From Gordonia paraffinivorans NBRC 108238 (GTDB lineage: Bacteria > Actinomycetota > Actinomycetes > Mycobacteriales > Mycobacteriaceae), in assembly GCF_000344155.1 (NCBI RefSeq), contig NZ_BAOQ01000010.1:1-51587 (forward strand): a stretch of 51,587 nt of DNA. Reading direction: 5' to 3'. A program made the translations under genes and the position numbers. This document shows positions 27,510-38,530 of the stretch, piece after piece. The notes beneath the pieces were generated by a model, which was given only the letters and a program-made list of their open reading frames with translations, was not told the DNA's origin and did not search any database. How positions within the stretch are numbered: position 1 is the stretch's first letter; each line of letters starts with the position of its first letter.

Positions 27510-29042
27510 TCAGAGAAGCCGGACCACGTTGGGCATCGCGCCGTTGGTCCGCAGCGGCGACACCTTCACCACGTCGCCGGACTGCGGCGCCTCCACCATC
27601 TTGTTGTCACCGAGGTAGAGCGCCACGTGCTGGCTCGCGTTCGGGCCGTAGAAGATCATGTCGCCGCGCTTCATCTGCGACAGCGGGTAGTGCGGACCCG
27701 AGGTGTACTGGTAGCCCGTGTAGTGCGGCAGCTCGATGCCTACGCCGGCGAAGGCGTAGATCATCAGGCCCGAGCAGTCGAAGCCGACCTTCCGGTAGTC
27801 GCCGTAGCTGTCGGCGACGCCGCCGTCGCGGATGCCCTGCGTCGGGCCGTTGACGTCACCGCCGCCCCAGGCGTAGGTCACGCCCAGCTGCGACAGGGCG
27901 CGGTTGACGACGATCTCGACCGCCTGCGGGCCGCGGAGACCGGGCCGGACCATGCCGCCGGAGCCGCCGCCACCACCGCCGGAGCCGAAGAGCGAACCGA
28001 GGCTGCCCGAGCCGAGACGCGAGCTGAGGCTGTCGTTGCCGCTGCTGCCGGTCAGGTCGACACCGCCGAGGCCGAGCTCGTTGAGGAGCTCGGACTGCGG
28101 GAGGCGCTGCTCGCCGATGATCCCCTTGAGGATCTGCGACCCCATGTCCAGGCCCATGCCGAGCGCGGCCGAACCGAGGTCGACCGCGATCTCCGCGGCC
28201 GCGCGGGCCGCGATGTTGAGCAGCTCGTTGTCGGAGACCGGGGTGGCGGGCAGTTCGGGAAGCTGCGGCTTCGCCGGGAAGAGCCCGGTCAGCAGCTCAC
28301 GCGTCGACGGACCCTCGACGGTCTTCTTCGGGACGTGGCCGCGGATCGCGTCGAGCTTCTTCTGCACGTCATCGCGCTTGGAGATCAGGGTGGCCTTGCG
28401 CTTGCGCTGGTCGGCGATCGCGGTGCGCGCCTCGTTCACCGCGGCCAGGGCGTCGCTCTTGCGCTGCTCGGCGCTCTTCGCGGCCATCTCGGCCTGCCGG
28501 CGCGTGGCCTCGACGGCGGCGAGGCGGTTGGCCTTCTGGTTGCGGGCGACCTGCAGCTTGCGGATGGTCTCCTGCTGCTTCTTGCCGACCTGGTCGATGA
28601 GCTTCATCCGGTCGAGGACCGCCTGCGGATCGGGCGCGGTCGCGTAGTTCGACAGCGAGACCTGCTCGGCGCCCTGCTGGTAGGCCAGCCGGGCGAAGTC
28701 GTCGAAGCCCTTCTGCGCCTCGGCGACGGCACGGGCGGCGCTGTCGAGTTCGGCGCGCGCCCCGCGTGCGGCGACCGTGGCCAGCTTGCGCTGTGCCAGA
28801 GAGTTCTGGAAGTCGACGATCGCGCGGTTGACGTTCTCCTGGCGGACGGCCAGCGCCTGGTCGAGATCGGCGAGCTCCTGGTTGACCGCGGCGATCTCGT
28901 TGATCAGGCCTGACACGGGCGACTCGGGGGCCCGGCCGGGCGCAGCGATCGCCTGGCCGGCGCCGACCGCACAGATGAGAACGGCTGTCATGACCGCCGT
29001 GATGCGCGTCGGCCAGAACGCACCTGTTCTTCCTCGCCTCAC
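27510..29042 (-). CDS. ripA: RipA-type NlpC/P60 peptidoglycan endopeptidase
   Basis: A 510-residue secreted D,L-endopeptidase of daughter-cell separation. The signal peptide is ITAVMTAVLICAVGAGQAIA. A long coiled coil (about residues 40-230), an Ala/Gly-rich linker with GSGGGGGGSGG, and the C-terminal NlpC/P60 domain follow. Catalytic Cys423 (FDCSG), His472 (SQHVALYLG) and Glu484 (KMVEA) have the same spacing as Cys383-His432-Glu444 of M. tuberculosis RipA. The coiled coil would act as the inhibitory and scaffold part. The GTG at 29042 has AGGAG six bases upstream. In M. tuberculosis ripA and ripB are adjacent; only one copy is seen here. Confidence 0.94.
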   Translation of the reverse strand: MRRGRTGAFWPTRITAVMTAVLICAVGAGQAIAAPGRAPESPVSGLINEIAAVNQELADLDQALAVRQENVNRAIVDFQNSLAQRKLATVAARGARAELDSAARAVAEAQKGFDDFARLAYQQGAEQVSLSNYATAPDPQAVLDRMKLIDQVGKKQQETIRKLQVARNQKANRLAAVEATRRQAEMAAKSAEQRKSDALAAVNEARTAIADQRKRKATLISKRDDVQKKLDAIRGHVPKKTVEGPSTRELLTGLFPAKPQLPELPATPVSDNELLNIAARAAAEIAVDLGSAALGMGLDMGSQILKGIIGEQRLPQSELLNELGLGGVDLTGSSGNDSLSSRLGSGSLGSLFGSGGGGGGSGGMVRPGLRGPQAVEIVVNRALSQLGVTYAWGGGDVNGPTQGIRDGGVADSYGDYRKVGFDCSGLMIYAFAGVGIELPHYTGYQYTSGPHYPLSQMKRGDMIFYGPNASQHVALYLGDNKMVEAPQSGDVVKVSPLRTNGAMPNVVRLL

Positions 29043-29404
29043 CTGTAACTCCTCGCGGTTCTCTCGGGGGCCCGGCCCGGGGGCAGGCCGGTCGTGCTGG
29101 TCACTGCAACCACCCCGACAACACAGTGCACAACTGCCGCACATGCCACTGGACAAGACACGAGTCACATGCGCGACAACAGAACCGTACGTCACACGAA
29201 CCACACGAGAAAACCGAACGCGTTGAATTACAAAGACGTGATTACCTGCGACGATGCCGTGAACTGGAGAAAGTTCACCAGCGTGGCCCAGGTCTCGAAT
29301 TGGCAACAGTTCGGCAGAGACCGGCCGAGTCGGGTCGACGCGGCCGCGCGGTGCCGTGCCGACTCCGGGAAAAGGCCCCGAGGTGGGGCGTCAGATCGCG
29401 CGGA
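29043..29404. other. 362-base regulatory gap upstream of ripA
   Basis: No gene is credible here. I see a palindrome GTGAACT-GGAGAA-AGTTCAC (29259-29278), two GTCACA hexamers in the same orientation (29164-29169 and 29191-29196), and a direct repeat of ATTAC 14 bases apart (29226-29244). GTCACA is reminiscent of the MtrA box reported for ripA and other division genes in mycobacteria; this match is from memory. The region is AT-richer than its surroundings, as expected for a controlled promoter. No riboswitch fold was convincing. Confidence 0.45.
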
Positions 29405-30061
29405 TCAGGAGGCCGACGAGTCCGCGGCCTTCGCCTGCTCGTCGTCGGCGGATGCCGGCGCGTGGGCGTCGGCGGCGGAAGACGGTGCGGGGTCGTCGAC
29501 CACGGGACCGAGCGGGCCGGCGGCCACCGCGGCACGCGCGCGACGGGTGCGCAGACGGGCGATCACGGCGCCGACGACGACCACGAGGATCAGCCCCAGG
29601 CCGACGAGGGTCCAGTCGATGTGGTCGTCGGTCATCACGTCGACCATCTGCCGCGCGGCACCCGGCGGGTCGGTGAGGGTGAGGTCCTGTGTCGCCTGCT
29701 CCTGGATCACCCGCGAGAACTCCGGCGACGACGACCCGACCGAGTTGGGACCGAGCACGATGACGGTGCCGCCCACCTGCTCCTGCAACTGGTTGGCGAT
29801 GTCGCGATAGAGGGTGAACCGCGGCTGCTGCTGGTCGATGACGACGAAACTGACGTCATGCCCCTTGGACTTGGCGTATTCGACGACCTCGAGCATGGCC
29901 GGGACCTGCTCGGGCGCGGCGCCCGCCACCCCGTCGTCGGCGATGTCGCGCGAGAGCTGCTCCATGTCGACCCCGACGAGTCCGGTGAGCTCCTTGTTCT
30001 CCGTGGGAGCGGCCAGCACCCCCGCGGGAGCGGCGAGCACCACTGTCGACTCCGGCCCCAT
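29405..30061 (-). CDS. DUF6676-type membrane protein (Rv1476-like)
   Basis: A 218-residue protein. The N-terminal soluble part (ELTGLVGVDMEQLSRDIADD, PAMLEVVEYAKSKGHDVSFVVID, NQLQEQVGGTVIVLGPNSVG) is followed by one membrane helix near residues 165-185 (WTLVGLGLILVVVVGAVIARL) and an Ala/Asp-rich tail. The N-terminal part is probably outside the membrane, though no signal peptide is seen. Function is unknown; the family name is from memory. The ATG at 30061 has AGGGG seven bases upstream. It is divergent from acnA and upstream of ripA on the same strand. Confidence 0.75.
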   Translation of the reverse strand: MGPESTVVLAAPAGVLAAPTENKELTGLVGVDMEQLSRDIADDGVAGAAPEQVPAMLEVVEYAKSKGHDVSFVVIDQQQPRFTLYRDIANQLQEQVGGTVIVLGPNSVGSSSPEFSRVIQEQATQDLTLTDPPGAARQMVDVMTDDHIDWTLVGLGLILVVVVGAVIARLRTRRARAAVAAGPLGPVVDDPAPSSAADAHAPASADDEQAKAADSSAS

Positions 30062-33206
<3,145 letters not shown>

Positions 33207-33221
33207 CAAGGAGCACGCGAC

Positions 33222-33788
33222 GTGCCCAAGGTCAGTGATGACCGCCTTGCCGCGCGTCGTCGGGAGATTCTCGACGGCGCGCGGCATTGCTTCGCCGAGT
33301 TCGGCTACGACGGGGCGACGGTCAGACGGATCGAGGAGTACACGGGGCTGTCCCGTGGTGCGATCTTCCACCACTACAAGGACAAAGAGGCCCTGTTCCT
33401 CGCTCTCGCGCACGAGGACGCCGAACGGATGGCCGACGTGGCCGCCGAAGAGGGTCTCGTCCAGGTCATGCGCGACATGCTCGAACACCCCGAGGAGTAC
33501 GACTGGCTCGGGACCCGGTTGGAGATCGCCCGCAAGCTGCGGACCGACTCGAACTTCCGGGCCGAGTGGCTGGCCCGCTCGGCCGAGCTCGAGAAGGCCA
33601 CCCTGCGCCGGCTCGAGAAGGGTCGGCAGGCCGGGCGCCTGCGGGACGACGTCCCGACCGACGTCCTCCTGAAGTATCTGGATCTCGTCCTCGACGGGCT
33701 GATCACCCGGCTCGCGACGGGCCAGCCCACCGACGACCTGCACGCGGTCCTCGACCTCGTCGAGGAGTCGGTGCGGGCGAAGGACTGA
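33222..33788 (+). CDS. acnR: TetR-family repressor of aconitase
   Basis: A 188-residue TetR regulator. The N-terminal DNA-binding domain runs through ARHCFAEFGYDGATVRRIEEYTGLSRGAIFHHYKDKEALF (in pieces; about residues 20-59). The C-terminal ligand domain is helical. It lies 15 bases after acnA with a ribosome-binding site (AAGGAGCACGCGAC-GTG). The acn-acnR arrangement and the operator in the acnA promoter match the C. glutamicum AcnR system, where the repressor lowers aconitase expression. The effector is suggested to be citrate/Mg in that species; that is family knowledge, not visible here. Confidence 0.9.
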   Translation: MPKVSDDRLAARRREILDGARHCFAEFGYDGATVRRIEEYTGLSRGAIFHHYKDKEALFLALAHEDAERMADVAAEEGLVQVMRDMLEHPEEYDWLGTRLEIARKLRTDSNFRAEWLARSAELEKATLRRLEKGRQAGRLRDDVPTDVLLKYLDLVLDGLITRLATGQPTDDLHAVLDLVEESVRAKD

Positions 33789-34026
33789 TCGCCTCGGCGC
33801 GGTCAGTCGGCACCCGCCACATGGACCTGTCGAGGTCGAAACGCGCCGTCCGGTCGTAGTGAAGGTCGAACACGACCCCGAGTTCCAAGAGCGCATCGAC
33901 GCATTCGGCACTCAGCAGGCGTGCGGGCATCCCCCGCTCCCGCACGCGTTCTTCCTGCTCGAACCGCCGCTCGGCGATCGGCCGGAACGAACTCGTCGGT
34001 GCCGATTCGGCCCGACGCCGCCGGGA
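33789..34026. other. Gap downstream of acnR without a credible intact gene
   Basis: A short minus-strand frame (about 33830-33940: RERGMPARLLSAECVDALL... RFDLDRSMWRVPTD) has gene-like codon use and GGGG before its ATG. But its 3' half would run through acnR, and I recognise no family, so it may be a remnant. Together with the decayed GMC tail that follows, the region looks like a graveyard between conserved blocks. Confidence 0.4.
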
Positions 34027-34160
34027 ATGTCCGAGACCATGCACGGGGCAGTGCACGGTCTCGACAACCTCTACGTGGTGAACGCCTCGTTCCCGCCGGC
34101 GCGGTGGGCCTGGTCAGCCCAGCGCTGACGATCACCGCCGTGGCGGAACGGACGATGGAC
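34027..34160 (+). pseudogene. Decayed C-terminus of a GMC oxidoreductase
   Basis: VHGLDNLYVVNASFPPA is read from 34051 in one frame, and GAVGLVSPALTITAVAERTMD continues from about 34095 in another. Together they give the end of a GMC (glucose-methanol-choline) oxidoreductase, normally VxGxxNLYVxDxSxFPxxxxxNPxLTIxAL with FAD contacts. The frame change near 34100 and the absence of any FAD-binding N-terminal domain in the 300 bases upstream show a truncated, frameshifted remnant. Confidence 0.7.
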
Positions 34161-34282
34161 CCCTTTCCTGCCACGCACCGAGGCCCGGGCACACACCGAC
34201 CGCGGTCGCGGGGCCGCCAAGCGCGTGCCACACCGATCGGAGCGTGACGACGGTCGCGCGATCTGAGGTACTGTGACTCAGA

Positions 34283-34321
34283 CCACCCCGAACGAGCGTT
34301 AGATATGCACGTTCGGGGTGG
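34283..34321. repeat. 12-bp inverted repeat upstream of the acyl-CoA synthetase
   Basis: CCACCCCGAACG (34283-34294) and CGTTCGGGGTGG (34310-34321) flank a 15-base AT-rich loop containing TTAGATATG, a possible -10. It lies 32 bases before the TTG start. It could be an operator around the promoter or an RNA hairpin that ends stray transcription from the degenerate region. Confidence 0.5.
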
Positions 34322-34353
34322 GTGTTCCGTTTCCGCCGTCGAAGGAGTGCCCC

Positions 34354-35901
34354 TTGTTCCCTGGAGTCTTCGCGAAGTCCACTCCGGACAAGCCCGCCGT
34401 CATCCGTGCCGCCACCGGAGAACAGCTGACCTACCGTCAGCTCGACGAGAACTCGACCCGGCTCGCGAACTACCTGGAATCGCTCGGCCTCGAGCGCGGC
34501 GACAACATCGCGGTGGTCAGCGCCAACGACCTGCACGTCTTCGAGGTGTACTGGGCGGCGCTGCGCAGCGGCCTGTACGTCACCGCGGTCAACCACCACC
34601 TGACCGCGGGCGAGACCAACTACATCCTGGAGGACTGCAACGCGCAGGTGCTGTTCGCGGGTGCCTCCGTCGCCGACGCGGTCTCCGCCTCGGGCGAGAT
34701 CGACGCACTGAACCGCCCCGGTCGCCGCATCGCCTGGGGCGGCGACATCGCGGGCTTCGACTCCTACGACAAGGTCCTCGCCAATGCCTCGGCCGAACCG
34801 CGCACCGACCAGCCGCGCGGCACCGACATGCTGTACTCGTCGGGCACCACGGGCCGCCCCAAGGGCATCAAGACGCCGATGCCCGAGGGCCAGGTCGACC
34901 AGGTCCCCGATACCTACACCGCGATCTTCGCGCCCATGTACGGCTTCGACGAGAACACCGTCTACCTGTCCCCTGCCCCGCTGTACCACGCTGCGCCGCT
35001 TCGGTATTGCGGCGTGACGAACTCGGTCGGCGGCACCGTGATCATGATGGACCGCTTCGAGCCCGAAGAGGCCCTCGCGGCCATCGAGAAGTACAAGGTC
35101 ACCCATAGCCAATGGGTGCCGACCATGTTCATCCGCATGCTCAAGCTGCCCGACGAGGTGCGCAGCAAGTACGACGTCAGCAGCATGAAGATCGCCATCC
35201 ACGCCGCGGCCCCGTGCCCGGCCGAGGTGAAGAAGGCGATGATCGAGTGGTGGGGCCCGGTCATCCACGAGTACTACGCCTCCACCGAGGCCGCGGGCGC
35301 GACGTTCATCGGCCCGCAGGAGGCCCTCGAGCATCCGGGTTCGGTCGGGCGGCCGCTGCTCGGCGTCATCCACATCTGCGACGAGGACGGCAAGGAGCTG
35401 CCGGTCGGCGAGGTCGGCCAGGTGTACTTCGAGCGCGAGGACGTCGCGTTCCAGTACCACAACGACCCCGAGAAGACCCGTGCCGCGCAGCATCCCGAGC
35501 ACGAGAACTGGTCCACCACAGGCGATGTCGGCTACGTCGACAAGGAGGGCTACCTCTACCTGACCGACCGCAAGGCGTTCATGATCATCTCCGGCGGCGT
35601 CAACATCTACCCGCAGGAGGCCGAGAACGTCCTCATCAACCACCCGGCGGTCTTCGACGTGGCGGTGATCGGCGTGCCCGACCCCGACCTCGGTGAGGTC
35701 GCCAAGGCGTGCGTGCAGCTCGCGGAGGGATACACCGCGTCCGACGAGCTCGCCGAGGAGCTGATCTCCTTCACCAAGGACAACATCGCCGCGTACAAGG
35801 CGCCGCGGTCGGTGGACTTCGTCGACGAGCTGCCGCGCACCCCCACCGGCAAGCTCGTCAAGGGCGAGCTGCGCAAGAAGTACTGGCCCGCGGCGAGCTG
35901 A
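34354..35901 (+). CDS. Acyl-CoA synthetase (FadD-type)
   Basis: A 515-residue adenylate-forming enzyme that activates a carboxylic acid to its CoA thioester through an acyl-AMP. It has the phosphate loop YSSGTTGRPKG, the A5 motif EYYASTEAAG, TTGDVGYVDKEGYLYLTDR (in pieces), the hinge region MIISGGVNIYPQEAE and the C-terminal catalytic Lys in PRTPTGKLVK. Chain-length preference cannot be read. A TTG start at 34354 is chosen because GAAGGAG lies six bases upstream and FPGVFAKSTPDKPAVI matches the usual N-terminus; a GTG at 34318 would overlap the inverted repeat. It converges with the ABC-F gene, 24 bases apart. Confidence 0.9.
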   Translation: MFPGVFAKSTPDKPAVIRAATGEQLTYRQLDENSTRLANYLESLGLERGDNIAVVSANDLHVFEVYWAALRSGLYVTAVNHHLTAGETNYILEDCNAQVLFAGASVADAVSASGEIDALNRPGRRIAWGGDIAGFDSYDKVLANASAEPRTDQPRGTDMLYSSGTTGRPKGIKTPMPEGQVDQVPDTYTAIFAPMYGFDENTVYLSPAPLYHAAPLRYCGVTNSVGGTVIMMDRFEPEEALAAIEKYKVTHSQWVPTMFIRMLKLPDEVRSKYDVSSMKIAIHAAAPCPAEVKKAMIEWWGPVIHEYYASTEAAGATFIGPQEALEHPGSVGRPLLGVIHICDEDGKELPVGEVGQVYFEREDVAFQYHNDPEKTRAAQHPEHENWSTTGDVGYVDKEGYLYLTDRKAFMIISGGVNIYPQEAENVLINHPAVFDVAVIGVPDPDLGEVAKACVQLAEGYTASDELAEELISFTKDNIAAYKAPRSVDFVDELPRTPTGKLVKGELRKKYWPAAS

Positions 35902-35925
35902 CCCCTACCACGACGGCGACGGGTA

Positions 35926-37554
35926 TCAGGCCAGCTCGATGAGCTCCTGGTACTCGTCGCTCCAGTGGTCCTCGGTGCCGTCGGGCAGCAGGATCACGCG
36001 TTGCGGATCCAGGGCCGCGGCGGCTCCCGGGTCGTGGGTGACCAGCACGACGGCGCCGGTGTAGCTGCGCAGGGCGTCGAGCACCTGCTCACGCGAGACC
36101 GGGTCGAGGTTGTTGGTCGGCTCGTCGAGCAGCAGCACGTTGGCCGCCGACGACACCAGACCCGCCAGCGTGAGGCGCGTCTTCTCACCGCCGGACAACG
36201 TGCCCGCCGGCTGCTCGAGTTGCGGGCCGCTGAACATGAAGGCGCCGAGCAGCCCTCGCAGTTCCTGTTCGCCTGCGTCAGGTGCGGCGTGGCGGATGTT
36301 CTCCCACACCGTCGCCTCGTCGTCGAGGGTGTCGTGCTCCTGCGCGAAGTACCCGATCTTGAGGCCGTAGCCGGGTTCGAGCCGGCCGGTGTCCGGTTTC
36401 TCCACGCCCGCGAGCATTTTCAGCAGGGTCGTCTTGCCCGCGCCGTTGAGTCCGAGCACCACGACGCGACTGCCTTTGTCGATGGCGAGGTTGACACCGG
36501 TGAAGATCTCCAGCGAGCCGTAGCTCTTGGAGAGGTTCGTCGCCATGAGGGGCGTCTTGCCGCACGCCGCCGGTTCGGGGAACCGGATGCGCGCGGTGCG
36601 GTCGGCCACCCGCTCCTCGTCGAGGGACTCGATCATCCGCTCGGCGCGCTTGAGCATCTGCTGGGCCGCGGTCGCCTTGGTCGCCTTGGCGCCGAGCTTG
36701 GCGGCCTGCGCGCGCAGGGCGGACGCCTTCTTCTCGGCGTTGGCGCGCTCGCGGCGCCGGCGCTGCTCGTCGGTGGCGCGCGCGTCGAGGTAGCGCTTCC
36801 AGTTCATGTTGTAGATGTCGGCCTCGCCGCGCACCGCGTCGAGGAACCACACCCGGTTGACCACGTCGGCCAGCAGGTCGACGTCGTGGCTGATCACGAC
36901 GAGCCCGCCCTCGTGGTTCTGCAGGAACGAGCGCAGCCAGGTGATCGAGTCGGCGTCGAGGTGGTTGGTCGGCTCGTCGAGCAGGAGCGTCGTGTCGGAC
37001 TTGCCCGAGCCGTCGGAGGCGGAGAAGAGGATGCGCGCCAGCTCGATGCGGCGCCGTTGGCCACCGGAGAGCGTTCGCAGCGGCTGTCCGAGCACCCGGT
37101 CCGGGAGACCGAGGCTGTTGCAGATGCGGGCCGCCTCGGACTCGGCGACGTAACCGCCGAGCGCGGCGAACCGCTCCTCGAGCCGCCCGTACTTGGCGAC
37201 GGCGCGGTCGCGCTTCTTCTCGTCGGCCGTCTCGGCCATCAACGCCTGCTGCTTCTCCATGTCGCGCAGGATCTCGTCGAGGCCGCGCGCCGAGAGCACG
37301 CGGTCCTTGGCGAGGACGTCGAGGTCACCCTCCTTCGGATCCTGAGGGAGGTACCCGATCGGTCCGGAGCGGCGGACGGTGCCGGCGTACGGCTCGGTCT
37401 CCCCCGCGAGGATGCGCAGGGTCGTGGTCTTGCCGGCGCCGTTGCGCCCCACGAGGCCGATGCGGTCGCCGGGTTGGATGCGGAGGGCGTCTCCGGGTGC
37501 CGACAGCAGGGTCCGAGCACCCGCTCGAACCTCCAGGTCGGTCGCGGTAATCAC
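35926..37554 (-). CDS. ABC-F family ATPase (Rv1473-like)
   Basis: A 542-residue protein with two ABC domains and no membrane part. The first has GLVGRNGAGKTTTLRILAGE, LSGGQRRRIELARIL and LLLDEPTNHLDADS. A charged linker (DARATDEQRRRRERANAEKK and following helices, about residues 240-310) is the ribosome-reaching arm of the family. The second domain has VVLGLNGAGKTTLLKMLAG, LSGGEKTRLTLAGL and LLLDEPTNNLDPVS. ABC-F proteins act on the ribosome in translation or antibiotic protection; Rv1473 has been linked to macrolide tolerance. The GTG start at 37554 has TAGACT eight bases upstream, fitting a leaderless mRNA. Confidence 0.93.
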   Translation of the reverse strand: MITATDLEVRAGARTLLSAPGDALRIQPGDRIGLVGRNGAGKTTTLRILAGETEPYAGTVRRSGPIGYLPQDPKEGDLDVLAKDRVLSARGLDEILRDMEKQQALMAETADEKKRDRAVAKYGRLEERFAALGGYVAESEAARICNSLGLPDRVLGQPLRTLSGGQRRRIELARILFSASDGSGKSDTTLLLDEPTNHLDADSITWLRSFLQNHEGGLVVISHDVDLLADVVNRVWFLDAVRGEADIYNMNWKRYLDARATDEQRRRRERANAEKKASALRAQAAKLGAKATKATAAQQMLKRAERMIESLDEERVADRTARIRFPEPAACGKTPLMATNLSKSYGSLEIFTGVNLAIDKGSRVVVLGLNGAGKTTLLKMLAGVEKPDTGRLEPGYGLKIGYFAQEHDTLDDEATVWENIRHAAPDAGEQELRGLLGAFMFSGPQLEQPAGTLSGGEKTRLTLAGLVSSAANVLLLDEPTNNLDPVSREQVLDALRSYTGAVVLVTHDPGAAAALDPQRVILLPDGTEDHWSDEYQELIELA

Positions 37555-37663
37555 GACATGCCAGTCTACCGGTGCGTGTCGATCGGTTTTCCCCACGAGA
37601 CCCTCCGGACGTCGCGGGCGGAGTTGCCCCGCGCCGACACGGTGGACCGATACGGTGTGGGAC

Positions 37664-38455
37664 GTGACGCAATCCACAACGTTTCCGCAGACATCGGACC
37701 TCACCGGACGCTCGGCACTGGTCACCGGGGCCAGTCGGGGCATCGGCGAGGCCATCGCCACCGAGCTCGCCCGCCGCGGCGCTACCGTGGTCATCACGAG
37801 CCGCAAACCCGATCCGCTGGGCGAGGCCGCCGACCGCATCCGGCAGGCCGTGCCCGGAGCGACGGTGACACCCGTCGCGGGCAACACCGGCGATGCCGAC
37901 CACCGCGCCGAGGCGGTCGCGAAGGCCGTCGAGCAGGGCGGCGGAATCGACATCCTCGTCAACAACACCGGCATCGCCCCGATCGCCGGCCCGCTCATGG
38001 GCGCCGATCTCGGCGCCTACCTGAAGACATTCGACACCAACGTCGTCGCCGCCCTCGGGTTCGTCCAGGAGGCGTACAAGGCCGGCATGAAGGACTCCGG
38101 CGGCGCGGTGGTCAACGTCTCGTCGGTGGCCGGCATCCGGTCCACCGGGGTGATCGCCGCCTACGGCACGTCGAAGGCCGCGCTGATCCGCCTGACGGCC
38201 GAACTCGCCTGGGAGCTCGGGCCGAAGATCCGTGTGAACGCGGTCGCGCCCGCGATCGTGCGCACCAAGTTCGCCTCGGGGCTCATCGAGGGCGAGAACG
38301 AGGCGCGCGCCGCGGCCGCGTACCCGATGAAGCGGATCGGCGAACCCGAGGACGTCGCGCGCGCGGTCGCCTTCCTCGTCAGCGACGAGTCGTCGTGGAT
38401 CACCGGCGAGACCCTCGCCGTCGACGGCGGCATGCTCGCCACCGGGGGCTCCTGA
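37664..38455 (+). CDS. Short-chain dehydrogenase/reductase
   Basis: A 263-residue classical SDR, probably using NADP. It has the cofactor loop LVTGASRGIGEAIATELA, NNTG (in place of the usual NNAG), catalytic Ser in VVNVSSVAGIRSTG and YGTSKAAL (Tyr-x3-Lys), and APAIVRTKFASG. The C-terminus SSWITGETLAVDGGM is complete. Substrate unknown. The GTG at 37664 follows TACGGT by seven bases, consistent with leaderless transcription. It is divergent from the ABC-F gene (109 bases) and 75 bases upstream of the lycopene cyclase gene, which could be co-transcribed. Confidence 0.88.
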   Translation: MTQSTTFPQTSDLTGRSALVTGASRGIGEAIATELARRGATVVITSRKPDPLGEAADRIRQAVPGATVTPVAGNTGDADHRAEAVAKAVEQGGGIDILVNNTGIAPIAGPLMGADLGAYLKTFDTNVVAALGFVQEAYKAGMKDSGGAVVNVSSVAGIRSTGVIAAYGTSKAALIRLTAELAWELGPKIRVNAVAPAIVRTKFASGLIEGENEARAAAAYPMKRIGEPEDVARAVAFLVSDESSWITGETLAVDGGMLATGGS

Positions 38456-38530
38456 CGGTCCGCCCCGGATGCGCGGCCCCCTGACCGCGGCCGATCTCGC
38501 CGGTCGTGGGTTCGTGACAGTATCGAATCC

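Noticed and set aside
29043..29404. c-di-AMP (ydaO-type) riboswitch upstream of ripA
   Set aside because: Such riboswitches precede some actinobacterial NlpC/P60 genes, but I could not find the conserved core or matching stems in this leader.
33703..34056. 117-codon minus-strand gene downstream of acnR
   Set aside because: Half of it is the complement of acnR and the rest matches no family I know. Codon use in part of it is gene-like, so it was kept only as a possible remnant.
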